64,000 bases of DNA from Eudromia elegans (GCA_003342815.1 PTEX01000012.1:1025961-1089960); one strand, 5' to 3'; counted from the stretch's first letter, positions 1 through 16,011 are shown. Notes: generated by a model not told the origin, from the sequence alone. Numbers and translations: made by a program.

Positions 1-3000
1 AAAAAAAAAAAAAAAAAAAAAAAAAGACGACTTCAAACCACAGTGCATTTGTGAAGAGGTAGGGAGAAGCAAAAGTGCCTTGTCAGGAAACCCATCTTTT
101 GGGCACGCTCTCTTCAAAAGGAAGAGTCACCACAGAGCCTTTCCAACCCAGCATTGCTGGATCCTTTACGTCTTCCTCCCAGACCTCAAAGTAGAGAGTA
201 GATAATGTAACTAAAGTGCCCTTGCTTTACTGTCAATGTAATTTTAAGTTGTTTTATCCCACAGAATTGGGAGGTGGGGGGAAAGGGAGAGGAGAAAGAT
301 GGAAAAAGATGACAAAGATTGAGCTTTGTCCTTCTCCAAAATGTTAACATCTTAGAAAATCCAATGGAGTGGCTGGAGAAAGAGCTGCCTGCGTCAGACT
401 GTTAGCACTTAAGCATACACTTGATAATACTTTGATTGCAGCTAAGTTATATATACTTACACTATCATTTTTGCCTATAACATTCTAAATCCCACATTTT
501 GGAAGACCACATCACTTTTTAAACCTTTAAATTAAAGTTTCAGGATCCATCATTTTCAAAGGATGGTCTTTGTTTCGCCTACACTATTTAAAACCTTTTT
601 TTTTTAAAAAAAAGGACTTAATTCCAAACACTAGAACACAGAACTCCTTTGTGCTTTTATTTCCTAATCTTCTTTAGGATATTTGTTTAAAAAGATAGAT
701 TAAAAGAAAAATTATCATAAGCTCTATATTTAACTTAGCTTCAGAGAAAATGAAGAGGGGTTATAGCAAAACCAAACCAATAAAAATATTGAGTTTTTGA
801 GGTATTTTAAAATCGCTAACTCAGATGGGTAAATCAAACCCAGGGGAGTATTGCATATATTCTATTCATCTCTAAGCAAACCCACCTAGAACACTGATGA
901 GAACAGTAATTTTCTAGTCATTGATTACTTACAAAGCTTGAAGCTCACGCAAATTCATGCTACACGCTTGGCGCTGGGTACATCTTTTGTTGGCAACAAC
1001 AATTGAAACCCCCAGAGTTTCAACTCTGCCAATTCCTAAAATACATTTTTCCAAATGTGTTTCATAACCATTGCAAAGAGCTAGGCACAGTTTATCTAAC
1101 CTTGAGACAAGTTAGCTGGTCACAAATACAAAGCTTTATCCCAGCACCGAGACCAAGGACAGGAAAGCTGAGAAGTTCAGGGCTACATTTAAGACATTTT
1201 TCAGCTGCACCAGTACTTTAATACTTGAAAACTTCCAAATTACAGCACTGGCTTCTCAAGGCTGGTTACTATCAAAGATGCAACAAAAAGACTATGTTCA
1301 AACTGGAAGTTTTATTAACATTCTTAATATACGAGATAAAGGAATGGTTTCAACATCTGCTCATTTCTCTACTTTGTAATTAGTGCCCAGATCAATCACG
1401 AAAAAAAATATAGTTGCACTTGACAGCTTATGTTATTGAAAAAGAAAAATCCAATACTTGGAAAGGGAGAGGCAAGAACACAATGTAATGGCTGTCATCT
1501 GTACTGAGCCAAGGAAGGTTTCAATTTCCCAGCTGCCTTCTGTGAAGTAAAATTCAAGTGATGGCTGGGGGACAGCCAGGGACAAAGACTGGATATTTTG
1601 TAGGGAATTTTGAATTCCTTTTGTATTAAAAGTTAAAGTTATTGGGGAACACCAAATATAGGTAGGAAATGAAGACAGTAACTTAGCACTCTGCTGAAAA
1701 CATTATTGCAGGAGGAAGAAAATCAAGAGCAATGGCCATCACTTTCCTTCTAAGTGCTTAAAAAGGGCGGAGAAGACTCCATACGCCATTTCAAGCTCAC
1801 ACCGTGCCACGTTTCAACTTATGTGCCCTGTAAAAGACAGTTCCCCCACAAAAGGGAGAACGTTAACTTATATGTGATTTTCCATCCTGGTGTCCTCAGC
1901 ATCCTCAATACATCACAAAGCACTTTCATCTCAAGAGCAACTGGTAACAGAGTACACAATAGGAATACAGATATTTATTAAAAAATGATAGAAATAGTGT
2001 CTTTCACAGGAACAGGGACCTTGGAGGCAAGTAGCTTATGTAAAGCAGAAAATGCTTGGTGGCTTCCTGAGCCACCCCTGCACAAAAAGTCAAAATTGTT
2101 ATTTCTGGTAGTCAGAAGGAACGGCAGCAGGGAGCAAACCTTCCACAAAATCCCTCTTACCTCCTCTCCAAGCATATTGGTATAGTGCCTCTGGGAAAAC
2201 TCCTTTAAAATAAATACTGTTCCCCTCAGAAATAAATACTTCACACAAAATATTTGCACAACAGAGGCAACAGAGGAACAGAGGCAAAAGCTAGAAATAT
2301 GTCTAACAGCCTGCTTAGGGATTACCTAACACAGAAAAAGAAATTCTTCTCAGGTAAAAAAGCACCAAAGAAAATCTAGGAAACATGGTCAAAAGGATAC
2401 TCCTTCCTTTTATATACACACAAACACTGCAAGATTTATTTTGCAGGATTCTTTATCTTAGAATAATAAGATTTATTTATTCTGCATTTTACACAGCTAA
2501 CCTGAATGCTGTTAATCAATGTCACCAGCACTGGGAATCTGACTTCATTCCTTTCAGTGGGTAAGAAAGAGTCCAGATTTTGGTCATCCACATTGCATCT
2601 AAACTACATGCTAGGAGTAAACCCCACAAATACTGTGCCAGGCCACTCAACACGCTGAAATGGGAAAATTAGCTTCCACAGCCTCCTCTCCAAGTTCACA
2701 ATTTGCCCCGTGTTTGGATGTTTACCCCGAAGCAGGGATTTACGCAAGCAGCTGCTCCAGTTCCAAGCGGGTGTTGGAGGCACCATCAACACACCTGCCT
2801 GGCACGTGCTGCCAGCCCGTGAGCGGGACTGTGGGACACTCTGTGACGGAGGCCACCCGTTTGAAATGAGAAATCCTATCAGCCGTATTCTGGTGTATTT
2901 AGGTTGTTTCATAGTGAATTCTCATACAGCAAAAATATAACAAGCAAGATTGGAATGAAATTTATACTTTTTTTTTCATTGATCTTTTATAAAAAACAAT

Positions 3001-6000
3001 GAGTTCTGGACTATAACAAAGAGGTAAAATATGAAACACTTTATGAACTGTGTACTAAATCCTTTATTTATAACATTCATACCAAGCAGTGGCAAAACTT
3101 GCCATTTTATTTGCCCCAAACTTTCTTGGGACAGAACCTGAAGTTGATATCCCTTTGAAAGCCAACAACTCCTCTGAACTTCTATTTTCAGTAAAACAGA
3201 CTTTTTCCCTAGGATGAACCACACAGCACAGACCCCACCCCTCCCCAGAGCTCATTCAAGAAGATCTTTCCCTTCTTTTAAACTCTTGCATTTGGAAATA
3301 CTTGAAGAAAACGCAGCCAAAATCCCCACAGATGCATCCTGGTAAGTAATCAGCTCAGCTCAACCTGAGCCTTTGTACAATGCTGATACCAACAGTTACT
3401 CTGCAGCACGGAGGAATCCCACCAGACACTGTTGTATACTGTGTACAACCTGACAGGACAGACCTGAGTATCTCAGTAATACATGTACAGCTTAGAAGCA
3501 ACTCCCAATATCTGCTGATCACTAACTGGAGATGTCGCGACAGCAAAGCTTAAGCTTTTTCTGCACAAAACACACACTTCTCATCAAAGTGAAAGCCCTG
3601 CAGACATCCAAGAGAGCACACAAGCAAATAAACAAAACACACAGGGAAAATACTACTGCAGTAAGACAGCAAACACGCCATGGCCATTTTATTCCTTTCA
3701 GGAGATGGGCAAAGCAGCCCAGAATGGTACCATAATCAGTCCTCTGAGTTCTGCTGATGACTACTTTTTTGTTGATATCCAGAGACCATTCATCTTATAA
3801 CCCGTCAATACAAGAGATTAAACGGATAACAGATTTTATCTGATGTGGCAATCCTGGGTCTTCAGAGTCTTGATGTAATCCATGGTGGCAATTCTGTATG
3901 ATTTAAGAATCGTGGTATCCTACTTAAGTCTTAAAATAGTCCTTACTTTGACCTTCTGTTTATTTTGGCTAGCATATGTCTGCTACAATGAAGCCAAGTT
4001 CTTTCAAACAAAACTTAGGTTTCTGGAACACGGGGCTCCCACGTACCAGACCTCTCATGCACATAAGAGATGCTGCATCAAAACAGGGCATTTGCTCTGA
4101 ATTAGTAGTTACTGCCTGCGGTCGACTCCAAGAGACTTCTTCCCTCAATGGTCACAAAATGGACCTCTTCCCTTTATAATTAAGGAATAAGAAAAAAAAA
4201 AAATCGCAAGGACTGACTAATTCACTTGAACATTTGGAGACAGAACAGAGGTAAGAGGTGCCAGAGCTGGAATGCTCTCCCATGGAAACACAGCAGTTTA
4301 AAGGGATACAAGAAGGTTCAGCAAAACAGCAGAAAAACCTCCAAGAAACACTGCAAAAAAGCACATGAAAAACTCTCCTCGACTCCCCCCAACACAGTGC
4401 CATCCTGCAAAGTGAGTGCTTTCCTCCCAGCCCTCCCTGCCTCGCAAAGGCGCACAGAAGGTGACGTGACAACAACCGATCCCCAAAGTAGGGACCTGTT
4501 TCAGAGAGATGGACCTGGTTCAGCGAGGCAAGCCAAACTACGCTCAGGCATAATTCTTGCCCTTCAACCACTTGGCAGCGGTAATTACAAAGTTAATATT
4601 GCAGATACATAAGTACCACAGCGATGAAAAGGCAAGAGCACTACAAGCACTGGAAGGATGAAAAGGTAGCGGTGCTACCAAACCATAATAGAGTTAAAAC
4701 TGCAGCAAAGGAGGTCCAAGGAGAAGCTCAACATGCTGAGAAACAGTTTTGTGCCACTGGCTGCAATTATGAAAAATAAACCATGAATGGCAGAGGTGAA
4801 GCTGCAGATTCGCATTTATAACGCCGTTCATGCTAGCAGGTGGAGTTTCACCTCAAGATTTTCATTACATGAGCACACTGTCAAGAATTTATGATTAAAA
4901 ATACAGGATTAAACAAACGGCCCTCTTCTCCCTTTAGCCCTTTCCAAAATAAAAACTTGGCAGAAACGTGAGTCGATCCCCAGGCCCTGTGGCTCAGGAA
5001 AGCAGAGCTCCTGGAAGCGCAGGCGGGCTGCGGCCCTCGCGGCACCGTCACACCTCCATCCTCCGCTCCTGTCACACACCGGGCGACCACGGGGGGCTTC
5101 TCCCCACCCACAGCCTCCCTTAATTCCCCTTTTCACAGATACAGGCGGATTTCTGCTCCTCAAAACACAATCAATGCCTCTGCTCTGCGGCACGGGTTGA
5201 GGTAAGTTTATCTTCCCATGCATTTGAGTTTTTATTCCTCTTCTTCGTCATTCTGCCACCTCATGACTAGTTGTTGCTACATAAAACAATGCCCAAAATC
5301 CATTTCCAGAGACTGGAAACAACATGAAAAAAAAAAAAAAAAAATAGGAGCCACCTATTTTTATCTTCTAAATTAAGGAAAGGCTTTTAAATATTTTTGC
5401 TGTGAAAGCAAATTCCAAGCTGATCTTGAAGAATCACTGCATAAAAATGTTATTGCATATTACTGTCTGTTTATATTTCATATTGTATTAATATTTTAAA
5501 TCTCTTCATTTATTAAAACAAATTACTTACGTAAAATGCTCAAATTTACTTCAGTTGATTCAATATTTGCTGGAACATTATTCCTCAATGATCCTCATAG
5601 ATCCAGACTCACTCTAACCAAAACGCTCTATATTCCCCTCAAATACAGTAAAAAAATCAAGATTAACGACCAACTCCAAAAGTTACACTAGGAGTGTAGT
5701 AGGTAACGTGGCCATGTGAATTCAGTAGCTACATCCACTACATTAAACCAAATTTTAGGTCCTCACCTGGGCACACGCTCCGCTTTCACCACAGGCCAAG
5801 GCATGGCATCTACTCCAGCATCCTCATGAATCCTCTTGTGGATTATTTTCTTTAATTGCTCTCTGAAAAACGATCCTCTTACTCTAAACTTCCAGAGAAG
5901 GAGATTTAAGTTTTACTTGGTATAATTTTAAGTGACTTACGCACATGCTTTTTCCATAACATCAAACTCCAAACCACATTAGGTTAAACAAGCAAGCACT

Positions 6001-8304
6001 ATTAAATTATTTTTCTCTTGGAAACTCTAAACTCCTTACAGAATATCATCTGAGGAATAGCACATACAAAAACTGTGATTTTTTTTTTGAAGTAACAAAA
6101 TGGCAGAACTGGAATTCAGGCTGTGAGCATCACAGCTATAGAGAAGCTTGTTGGATACAGGACCAAGAAGAAGAGAAAATAAAGTAGAAGGCTACAACAA
6201 TTAGGCCAAGAAACAGGGCCTAAGAGGAGAGAATCAAGCTTAATTCTTGAAGAGATGCCTGGCTTGAAACTGTTTAATTAGTGAGCCAGCTCTCCAATGT
6301 TCAACCACAAATGCCTTCTAAAACCTGAGGCCCACAGATCCTGCCATTTCTTCAAAGATAGCTATGTGCCAAATCTTTTAATTAAACAAGTGTCGTTGAG
6401 TTTATTTTTTGGTAATATTTTAATCTCTGAAATTTTGTTCATTCAGGCACTTTAGGGAAGGTTAAGTTTTGCCTTAATGTTTTGATACATTCCGCACACA
6501 GTCCTGTAGTATGTTAATAGAAATAACTTTAAAAAAGATCGCAAACTCCTCTTTAAAAAAAAGTTGAGTAGATGTTTCCTTCATGAGTACTGCTCAGCTC
6601 TGAACAGAAATGGCTATAGACATTCTATCTCTCCACACAAGTGCTCTGCAAAGTTTCATCTTATTAGATGACTATTATACTATATTTGACAATTGCTGTC
6701 CAATGTTGAGATCATACAGCTATTCATTCAGCAGAGAATTAAACATACAGAATCCATAATAATCTATAGCCTTTGTACAAGTCTTCTCTAAAAAAGTGAA
6801 GTAAAATTAGACTGGTGTGACATGGAATGTCATGAATGGAAGAGACAGTGAGTGCATGCATGCATATATAAGTAAAACTGGATGAAACAGACAAACAAGG
6901 ATTAAAAGAATAAAATTTGATGAGTCTTGAAGAACATCAAGTTCTTCAATTTGATAAGTTGATAAGTCAAAAAGTATTTTGTTGCCACCTATCCAGAGGA
7001 ATACAGAGATGTACCAAGAACAGGACCAGCCCTTCCCACTAGCCTCACGTTGCTGAAAAAGCATCCAGGCAGGACCACTGGGGCACACTTGATTTTGTTG
7101 AGCATGTGGGTATGACTATGCAAGTAAATTTATGCACTTAATTTTGTTTTACATGCACTTAATGCACTTAATTTTGTTATACAATTCTCCTTAAAATATA
7201 ACCAAATTTTCTTCAATTAGTATTTTAATACAATGTATCTACTGGTTTTATTATAAAGTTAACTTCAGGAACCATTTTCTCTACTCTTCAAAATAACATT
7301 CTGATGTAAGAATGCATACTTTTCTTAATGTCAATGGTCAAAGACCTCATGATTTGGTATTATTTTCTTTCCCCCTCCTGGTCACCTTTCAACAACTATA
7401 TCACCACTACCTGAGAAAGTGCATCTAGGCTGATAATGATCAGAAGTGGAGAAAAATGAAAAATCCTGACTTTGTTCTTTGTGTAAGAATTAATTCTAAG
7501 ACATGAGTGAAGGTTTCTCAGGCACTCTTTTCCCCCAAGTTTATAGATTGAAAGACTGCTTGTATAGCAACGGTACTGACTTTGAACTGACACAAGTGCA
7601 CCTGAAGATTCAGCAGTCTCTCTGAAGCAGCAAAGTGAGCAATGCAGCTCAGTTAAAAAGAGATAATAAAAAATAAACATATATATAAAAAAAGAAGAAA
7701 CATGTGACGTTCCTGATGATGGGACAGCAGCTTTCAGTTTCAGAAGCCTCATTCAAATCACAAGTTCCTCCATGCCCTCTTGGGCTATGGGGAATTCTTA
7801 AGTACTGTACACAGGGTCAAATATTATCCTTAAAGTCTTATCTCCTTCTCCAGCAACAGCACTGAATGGGAACTTTATGTGCAAGTTCACACTCACTTTA
7901 TGATCTTGTATTATTTTATAGAAAAAAAAAATTCCATGTGCTGTAAGCTCCTGCAACTTCTGGATATTATGAATGAGGTCAACAGAATTTAAAGCACCAG
8001 ACTACAAACATTCTCAGAAACAGAAAACAAGCTGATTTGTTTTACAGCTAGTATGGACAGGCTTGTCCTTGCTAATATCTGATACCTACATTAGGAGCTG
8101 CTTTTCATTTGTAAAGGATTAACTCTAGAGATCGCTGAAGATGCCAAGTCTTTGCTACCTTTACCATGTCAAAGGGGCCACACTTTGAACACAGCAGCAA
8201 TTCCACAATGCAATCTTGCCTTTACTTGGCACTAAGGCCTCCAGAACTTACCCTCCTTGGAAAATGCCTTCATCAAAGAAGGCATTTAAAAAAGAAAAAA
8301 AAAA

Positions 8305-8324
8305 GGGGGGGGCGGGGAGAGGGG
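8305..8324 (+). other. G-quadruplex-type motif
   Basis: Eight G, C, four G, AGA, four G: four G-runs of at least three with short loops, directly after an A-rich tract. Confidence 0.7.
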
Positions 8325-11300
8325 CAGAAATGAGAGCGGCAAAGAGAAGGAAAACCACTGCACGTGTGCTTCTCCAGTACACTGATACACTGCAGTAAGT
8401 CTGAATATTACACTCTCTTTAGTCAATACTACTACCCACACTGATGACTCTATTCGGTGCCAGCTGGGCTATTTACATGATATTGAAGTAGTACCACTTG
8501 GTAGAGTACACTAGCTTACAAGGTACAAATAGCAGTTCTTCTGTTATTATTCAATTTCCAAAACGCCTTCCAACCAGAAACTGAAATAGAAGTGCTCCTA
8601 CAAGAGCCCCGCAGAACTCTGCAGAAGTCAATGATTCCAAAGCGTTTCTTAAAGTCAACTTCTTTACAGGCCAGAGCAGACAAGCTGTCTCCAACAGAAG
8701 TGAGTCCCCTGATATTAAATTCCAGTTTTCTGATAAAGTCTGAAAGCATCTGAATGATGGGGTGGGCAAAACATTATAAAGCACAAAGTACAAACTGCCT
8801 GACAAGAAAAAAAAAATAGACTGTTCACACTTAATTCAAAGAACAACAAATCACACTAAATTGCTTCAAGGAATTGCAAAGGAATACACATACCAAAGTG
8901 GTAGTTAAATGTATTCAAACATGGTTTCAACAGAAAGACCAAAGACTCCTCCAAGAGTGTCATGCTTAAGAAAATAATGTTTTCTAGTTCCTCTTGATAA
9001 CATTTAACCAAAAGAGTTGCATACTTACCATTGTTAAACTCTTCTTAAGAAAGCTGACAATTCTCTAACTTAACCTTATCTTGTGCTTTACATTCAAGAT
9101 TTGCACTTTCATTGTGCCTATCCCAAAAGACTGAAGAAATTCAGATCTAGTCCCTTTTGAAAAAATAAAAGTCTGAAATTATTTCAGTTTGCTGCATGGT
9201 CTTAGACCTTTTAATCAAGTCTTTTATGTTTCTCTTCAAGCTGGAAGAACTGCAGACAGAAGTAGCTTAGAAGCTGCATACAAAAAATATACTGACAATA
9301 TTTCTGTGAAAAAGCAAATTGATGATTTTTTGATGTGTTGAAGAGAGAGGTGGGATTTTGCCAGATACCAGAGCTTATTAATTCAGGACAGAACAGCTCA
9401 TTACAACTGCATTACGATGAGATTTCTGGCTTTACAAGTTCCAGGTTAATACATACTTTTACTCCTAAAACATTCATACTATGGGGGAAAAAAAGGAGGT
9501 GTCCATACTTCTTGATATAAATTGATATAACCGTGAATTAAAAAGAAAAAAAAAAAGGCTATTATTACGCATAAAAAAGTCAATTAATATTTGTATATAT
9601 TTATATATTTTATATAGATATTTTTACTTTTTATATATTACATGGTAATCAGTGGCTGTAATAAACTGACAAGAAAACTGGTGGAGCTTTGATCTCTTGA
9701 ATAGCTTTGAAATCAAAGTTGGATTTCTTTGAGGAATACACTTAGGGGTTCCCTACAGTAAATGAGTGAAATGTAGTACTCTATCACAACAAAAAGGAAT
9801 CAAACTAAGTTATCCCAACTGTAGAATTAAGCTACTTAAGGCTAAGAAGCAAAGAAGCAATGCTCACATAGAAAGGAAAAAAAAACCTCCAATATTTAAC
9901 ACACTTTAAAAGGTTTTTTTTTAAAAAAATTGAACTTAGTGTTACAATATATTCCTCCCATAGAGTATGTTCTATTATGCTGTTACATATTAGATTGATT
10001 AAATCACAGAAGTGATTACTGAGTATCTTAAAACATGGAACAATGGAAATAATATCTGTAAATGCATATGGTTTGAAAATGTCATCTTGGGATAGAAAAA
10101 TCAAAATATTTCTTATGCAACAACACCATCAAGTGTAAATTTCAAGATTTCATGAACATAACTGATATTTGCAATCTAGGATCTTTGATAAGATTACCAC
10201 CAGCATAATAAACAAAAATAAAATCACTACTTGCTTATGGCAGGAAATTTTCCAGAAGCACACAGGTCAGGTGATATCATACAGCAACTGGCTCCTATGG
10301 TATGATTACAGAGCATGATCTTTCTTCTCCTCTGCCTATTTCCAGCTCCTTTTTCTTCTGCCTTTCCATTATCATCCCATCTCCTGACATAGGGACTTCC
10401 TTCCAAAGGTCACTATCCAGAAAGCAGCAACTGGCCCTTTCACTGCAAATTAGGCGGTTAGTGACAAGAATCATCATTCACTACAGTGAAGATGTGACAG
10501 TGAAGGTGACAACTGAGGCAGCCAAAGCAAGGACTTTCAGGTCCTAGGCCTTTCAAAAACTCCTTGTACATCTCACTGGGCTTTTGTTCCTACACCAACT
10601 TGACTGTTTCTTTCTCTTCAGTCTTCATTTTCACTCCCTCGCCCCTCCTCCTCCTCTCACCAATCTGCATCTCCATTTTCTACCTCTCATTCCATTTTCT
10701 TTGCTTAGCTTTTCCCCATTTACATACCTACCCAGGAACTTGCTAGGACTGCTTGTTACCACCATTTCAGCTAACCTGAACACCTCGCATAATGCAGGCT
10801 GAAAACTTTGCGCCCAGTCAAAACTCTTGCTAGCATCTTCTCCATCAATTTGGAATGGCACCTCTGCCTCTTGGTCACTTACAGTTTACTCTTGAGCATA
10901 AGCAGTTAGGAGTTTTTACATAAAATTCTATACTTCAACAGAAGTATTAAGTGATATTGTACTACATATAAATATTCAAAACCAAATCCATAAAGATATC
11001 AAATATACAGTTAGACTACAAATATAGCTACAGCTAGTTGGCTGGAGGGAAAAAACTGTACAGGTACAGTGAGTAAACGTGACTTAAATAAACTTCCCAG
11101 GGAACTGCAATTGTATCTTGCTTACCAATCAACACCAGTGACTGAAAGGTTTGGGTGTTTTTTTCTTTTTTCCCTCCAACTTTTTTTGTTTTGTAAACAT
11201 TTAACATAAATAGTCTGCAGGAGTACAAGGCAAAATGGCAGAAAAGATAACAGTTTTGGACCTTGAAACAAAGACCATCAAGACATACAGTCTCAGAAGC

Positions 11301-14300
11301 AGCATACTTCTCCTACAACAACTATATACTTACAGATAACACACCTAGCAATTCCAAAACCTCGTGTACTGAAGTTTCAGTTATGTGACATTAAAGTCTT
11401 TTCCATAACTGTTTCAAGTCCTGCTAAAGTATTAGGATAAAAAAAGGTATCTTGTCTACAGAGCATCTGTAGTTCCCTCACCAACTGAAGTCTGTACCAG
11501 GTAAAGTCTCTGTAGGAAGGAGAGAAAAGAAATCAGCAGCGTATACTCAACAAACATTTCCCAAAAAATGGGTTACTGTGTGGCAAACAAATTCAAACAC
11601 ATGTCAGTTTGAATCATACCATATATATATGTAGGCACCAGGAAGAACTTCAACGAATGGTCATCGGGATGGTGCAACTGCTTTCTACCATGCAGAGAAA
11701 TGCGAGTGCATCGGTCTTCCCTCGGGGCCCAATGGGCTTGTCACCTTGTAAATTTGGAAACAGACTACGAAGAATACTTGACTGATTAGGCCAACTTTGG
11801 TCATGAGTTGTATTGAAAGATTAATTAGTTAGTCCAGTAATGCACAGAATTATCCAATTTAACAGTTTAATGGGGGGTGGGGGGAAGGTAGTGAATCTTT
11901 ACCAAAGTTAAACACAAGAAACAGGCAAAAGGACACAATCTTCTGTATCCATCAGTAAGATAATGGAAACACTGCCGTTTCCAGAGCGTGCTGGTTTTCC
12001 TTCCCAAAGCTCTCCTGTACACAGAAAGAAGCCAGGTAATACAACTGGTTTAAAGTAGGATGGATTTTACGTGTGGTCTCAGAACATACAAATACACTCT
12101 TGATCCCCTAACTCTGAGATAGGCTGCTAGCCTTCATTTCTTAAGAAGAAATAAAGCCTCTGAGCTTTCCAAAAACTTCAAGGCACCGACAGTCAGCCTG
12201 TGTCTCTGTCTCTCCATTGCTACTGCTAGTGGCACAAGCAAAATAAACAAATTTTATGTCAGCAATAAAAATAAATACAGGTTCTCACAGAAAAATCCCA
12301 CAAGATCTCTCCTTCTTTCTGCCATGGCAGAGGAGGCTGGAAAGAAGATTGAAGTACCAATCACAACTGACTTAAAAGGCCTGTTATGATAAAAGCCACA
12401 ATTTCAGGGGAGTTTAGGGGGGAAAAAAAAAGTGAATTTAACAACAGCATAGGCATGTGTACCATGGTCTGTGCAAGTTACCCAACAAATGGACCTAAAT
12501 GTATATATACAGGCTATGTAATAAAATGTCAAAAGGTATCAGAATAACTATAAACTATTAAAGTTTGAAATGTAATGGAAAGTAACATAAATCTTAATGT
12601 AGTTAAGATTTATACAGATTTTCCAAAGCATTCCCTAAAAACCACATCTCCAGATGTAAGAAACTGATGCTTTCAAATTAAAACTATTTATCCGTAGCTG
12701 TTTTTTCTTATTTATTTAATCAATGAAACGGACAGCACCAGGAATAGCAAAAGCAGATGTTCTAACATGTGACCAACATCACAAGCCTCGCTGCTGGCTC
12801 AATGCTAAGCATGGGTTTTCAGCAGTCCTCAAGCAACAGGGACAGACAGGACGTTTCAGGGGACCACAATAAAATTCCTGTGAACAGCTGTGCCTTACTA
12901 ACTGTAAGGGTGGTCTTAAACTAAAGCTGGTATTAAGTTTTATTAGTTATTTACTTTTATTAAGTAAATAAGTTATATTAAGTTTTGAGAAATAATCATT
13001 CTATCACCCCAAGCTGATGGCAAATGAGGAGAGGTCTCAGATAATTTGGCATCTTAATTTAGTCTGCACATCAAAGTAATGTTACTAATCCAGGCAGACA
13101 GAACAAGGGCAGGCTGCGCACTCATGTTAATAAGCTGCTCCCACACTTTCTGCGCTTCAGAAGAAAATAACATTACAGGCAGAGATCTTTCAAAACAGCT
13201 GGAATTAGGAAAGTTCTTTTAACCATATATTCAAAGTTAGAACTAAGCTTTTAAAAGATTTATCTTAAGTAGCTGACTGACAACTTGAGTATATTGATGC
13301 TACCTTAACCATGTCCCAGGAGCATCTGAAGCATGTGCAATGTTTGAGTGACTCCAGGGGTGAGGAGGGAAAGGAAAGATGACAACAACAAAAAGAACAG
13401 TTTACAAAACATATCAATTTGTATACATATCTATAAGTATACACACACATATATAGATATGCATATATCTATTCCATTATGACCAGCAGCCAAGCAGTTC
13501 AACCCAAGCAACTGAAACTTACTCCATAAAAGGAACAACTAAGACCATTGTACAATAACTTTTATTTATATAAGCCCAAACAGAATGAATATCTTGAATC
13601 ACTAAATCATCCTAAATATTGCAGATTAAAGATTTGGCTACTACATAAAATTTTACTCTACAAATTCCCGCTTGTGCCTCAGGGAAAAGAAAAAAAATCT
13701 CTTACAACTGTTGTGAAATCACAATGAAATCCAAATGACTCATTACTAACATTTACACATCTGCATCACTGGCAACTCATGGCGTTTCTCTATGTTGACA
13801 CTGAAGTGCAGAAAAATGCTAAAAGAACAAATTGGTTTTTTACAACAAAAACAACAAAGTAATTCTCTAATAAAACTAAGAGAAGGTAAGAGTTAATAGA
13901 AATATCCCTATCAAAAGCAAGCCTATGCTTCTGAGGTGACACTTCTTTTTATAATAGGTCTACATTTTGTTTTTCTCAACATGTGAAGAAAACAGACTCA
14001 GAGAACACCATACTGAACAGCATGGAAATATCCTTTTTAAAATATGCACATATATATATATAAATATCAAAATATAAAGCAAAATAGAATATTTCAAATG
14101 AATTGCTTTGGTGCTGTTCCTCAGAATGCTATTCTAGGTTTTTTTAAGCTAATCTAAAAGGTTACAGTCGAAACTCTCCTAGTTGATCTTCTGGATTAAA
14201 GTTTGGGCCGGCTAAACAAAGTGCTGACCTTGAGGATGAGAGGCCACATTATTGGTAAGGCAAACTAAAGGCAGGACCACAGACCACGTGGCTTAAGAAG

Positions 14301-14308
14301 AGGCAACT

Positions 14309-14336
14309 CCCCCCCCTTTTTTTTTTTTTTTTTTTT
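14309..14336. repeat. C8-T20 homopolymer tract
   Basis: Eight C followed by twenty T; low-complexity pyrimidine tract. Confidence 0.95.
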
Positions 14337-15974
14337 AAATGAGTCATACTTAAGACCATAATAAGGTGGTCAGGGAAACACAGCTTCATGATAACGTGTG
14401 GAGATACTGTGTGCATCTGCCAAAATACATTTGCCTGGATAGTACTTTTACAGAAAACTATAATATTATACGCAAGTGAAAAGAAAAGAGTCTGGACCCT
14501 CTGAAACTGCTCTTCTTCAACTTATTCATGATTATAACTTGCTCGTATTTCAGCTTCAATGTGAGGAACTGATTTGGTAAGACTTGCCATATATAAATGT
14601 ACATAAGCAGCGTATTTAACTTTGATTTACATGCAGTAAAAGTATAGAACATTCTGCCTAAGTACAGCCTCAAAGTTCCCAAGGATTAGGAACAGGAATG
14701 TATAACACTTAATCAACATATATTTTCTTTTTTAAACATTCTACTTACTCCTATATCTTCTTGCAAGTAAGGAGATAAAACTACAATTGAATGTTCAAGT
14801 TCAGCTCAAGATATTGATGTTTTATTTTCAGTTTCACTTTGACCAACAGAAGTCATTCCCATCATTTATCAAAAATTTGACTACAGACGTCCAACATCTT
14901 TATAAACATTCAGCTCAAGCATTTGTGGAACTTACCATTAAATTATATTTTATGTGAAGACATAGCATTAAGTCTTTGGAAGCTGGTGATTTGCTAAAGC
15001 CTGTTTGCAGCTCTGGTTGCTGAACATTTTAGTAAACAGCAAGATTCTCCCAGCCTACAAAAGATCTACAGCATAAAGATTGATTCAGTGAGAACAAACT
15101 TCAAGTCATCACATCACGGAGCAGACTGCACCCTTGTAGTCAAGTATATCTGATTTCCAATGGCTGTGGAAGATAAACAACGTATTTCTACCTTAAAATA
15201 TAATATTTAGTAAACTAAAAGGACAGAGCTAAGAGGTATTCCATTATTTAGTATTTCAGGTTAAAAGGAAATCTTTGAAATTATAAGTATTGTTTAAAAA
15301 TATTTTGGCACTGGCAGAGATCTTGCAAAGAACAGTTCAAGCTTTAGCTTAATTATCCTTTTTACAAGAATTGTGGTTTGAGAAAATACAACAACTTCAT
15401 AAACATAATAATCACTAAGCATAATAAGCCCTTGGCAATAATGTTCTATGCAAGTTTGCATAATCCAAGATAAACCATGACTCTCTTCTTTCTTTGTGTA
15501 CTTATGCAGTTAATCTAGAAAATTCAAAAGCAAATGAAAATGCTGCTGCTCAGACTGCACAAGCAAACAACATGCAAACAACTGTCAGACTAAAGCATTA
15601 CATCTAAGAATAACCGAATTCATCAACAAGCTACAGAAACTGCACTTCAACAGCAACAACAATCTGCACCAGCAACATTATTTTCTAAAACAGAATTTGG
15701 AAGGAACTAAAGAGTAGACACAATTAAAGGAAACAGAAAAATCATGATCATTATGACGATACACTTTAATCCCAAAGAGTAAATCCATTTATTTTAACTC
15801 CTTTGCCTGCACTGGAATACAGTCAAACCAAAACAAAGCACAGAAGGTCCTTATCTGTTCATAACAATACAGTAGAAAATTTGAAAGAAATCATAGAAAA
15901 TATCATAACTAGCCACAACTGACAGCAAAACACTGATTCTATACCAAGGTGATTTTATATAGGGAGGGGGAAAA

Positions 15975-15978
<4 letters not shown>

Positions 15979-16004
<26 letters not shown>
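15979..16004. repeat. (TA)n microsatellite
   Basis: Uninterrupted TA dinucleotides followed by further AT-only sequence to 16020. Confidence 0.95.
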
Positions 16005-16011
<7 letters not shown>

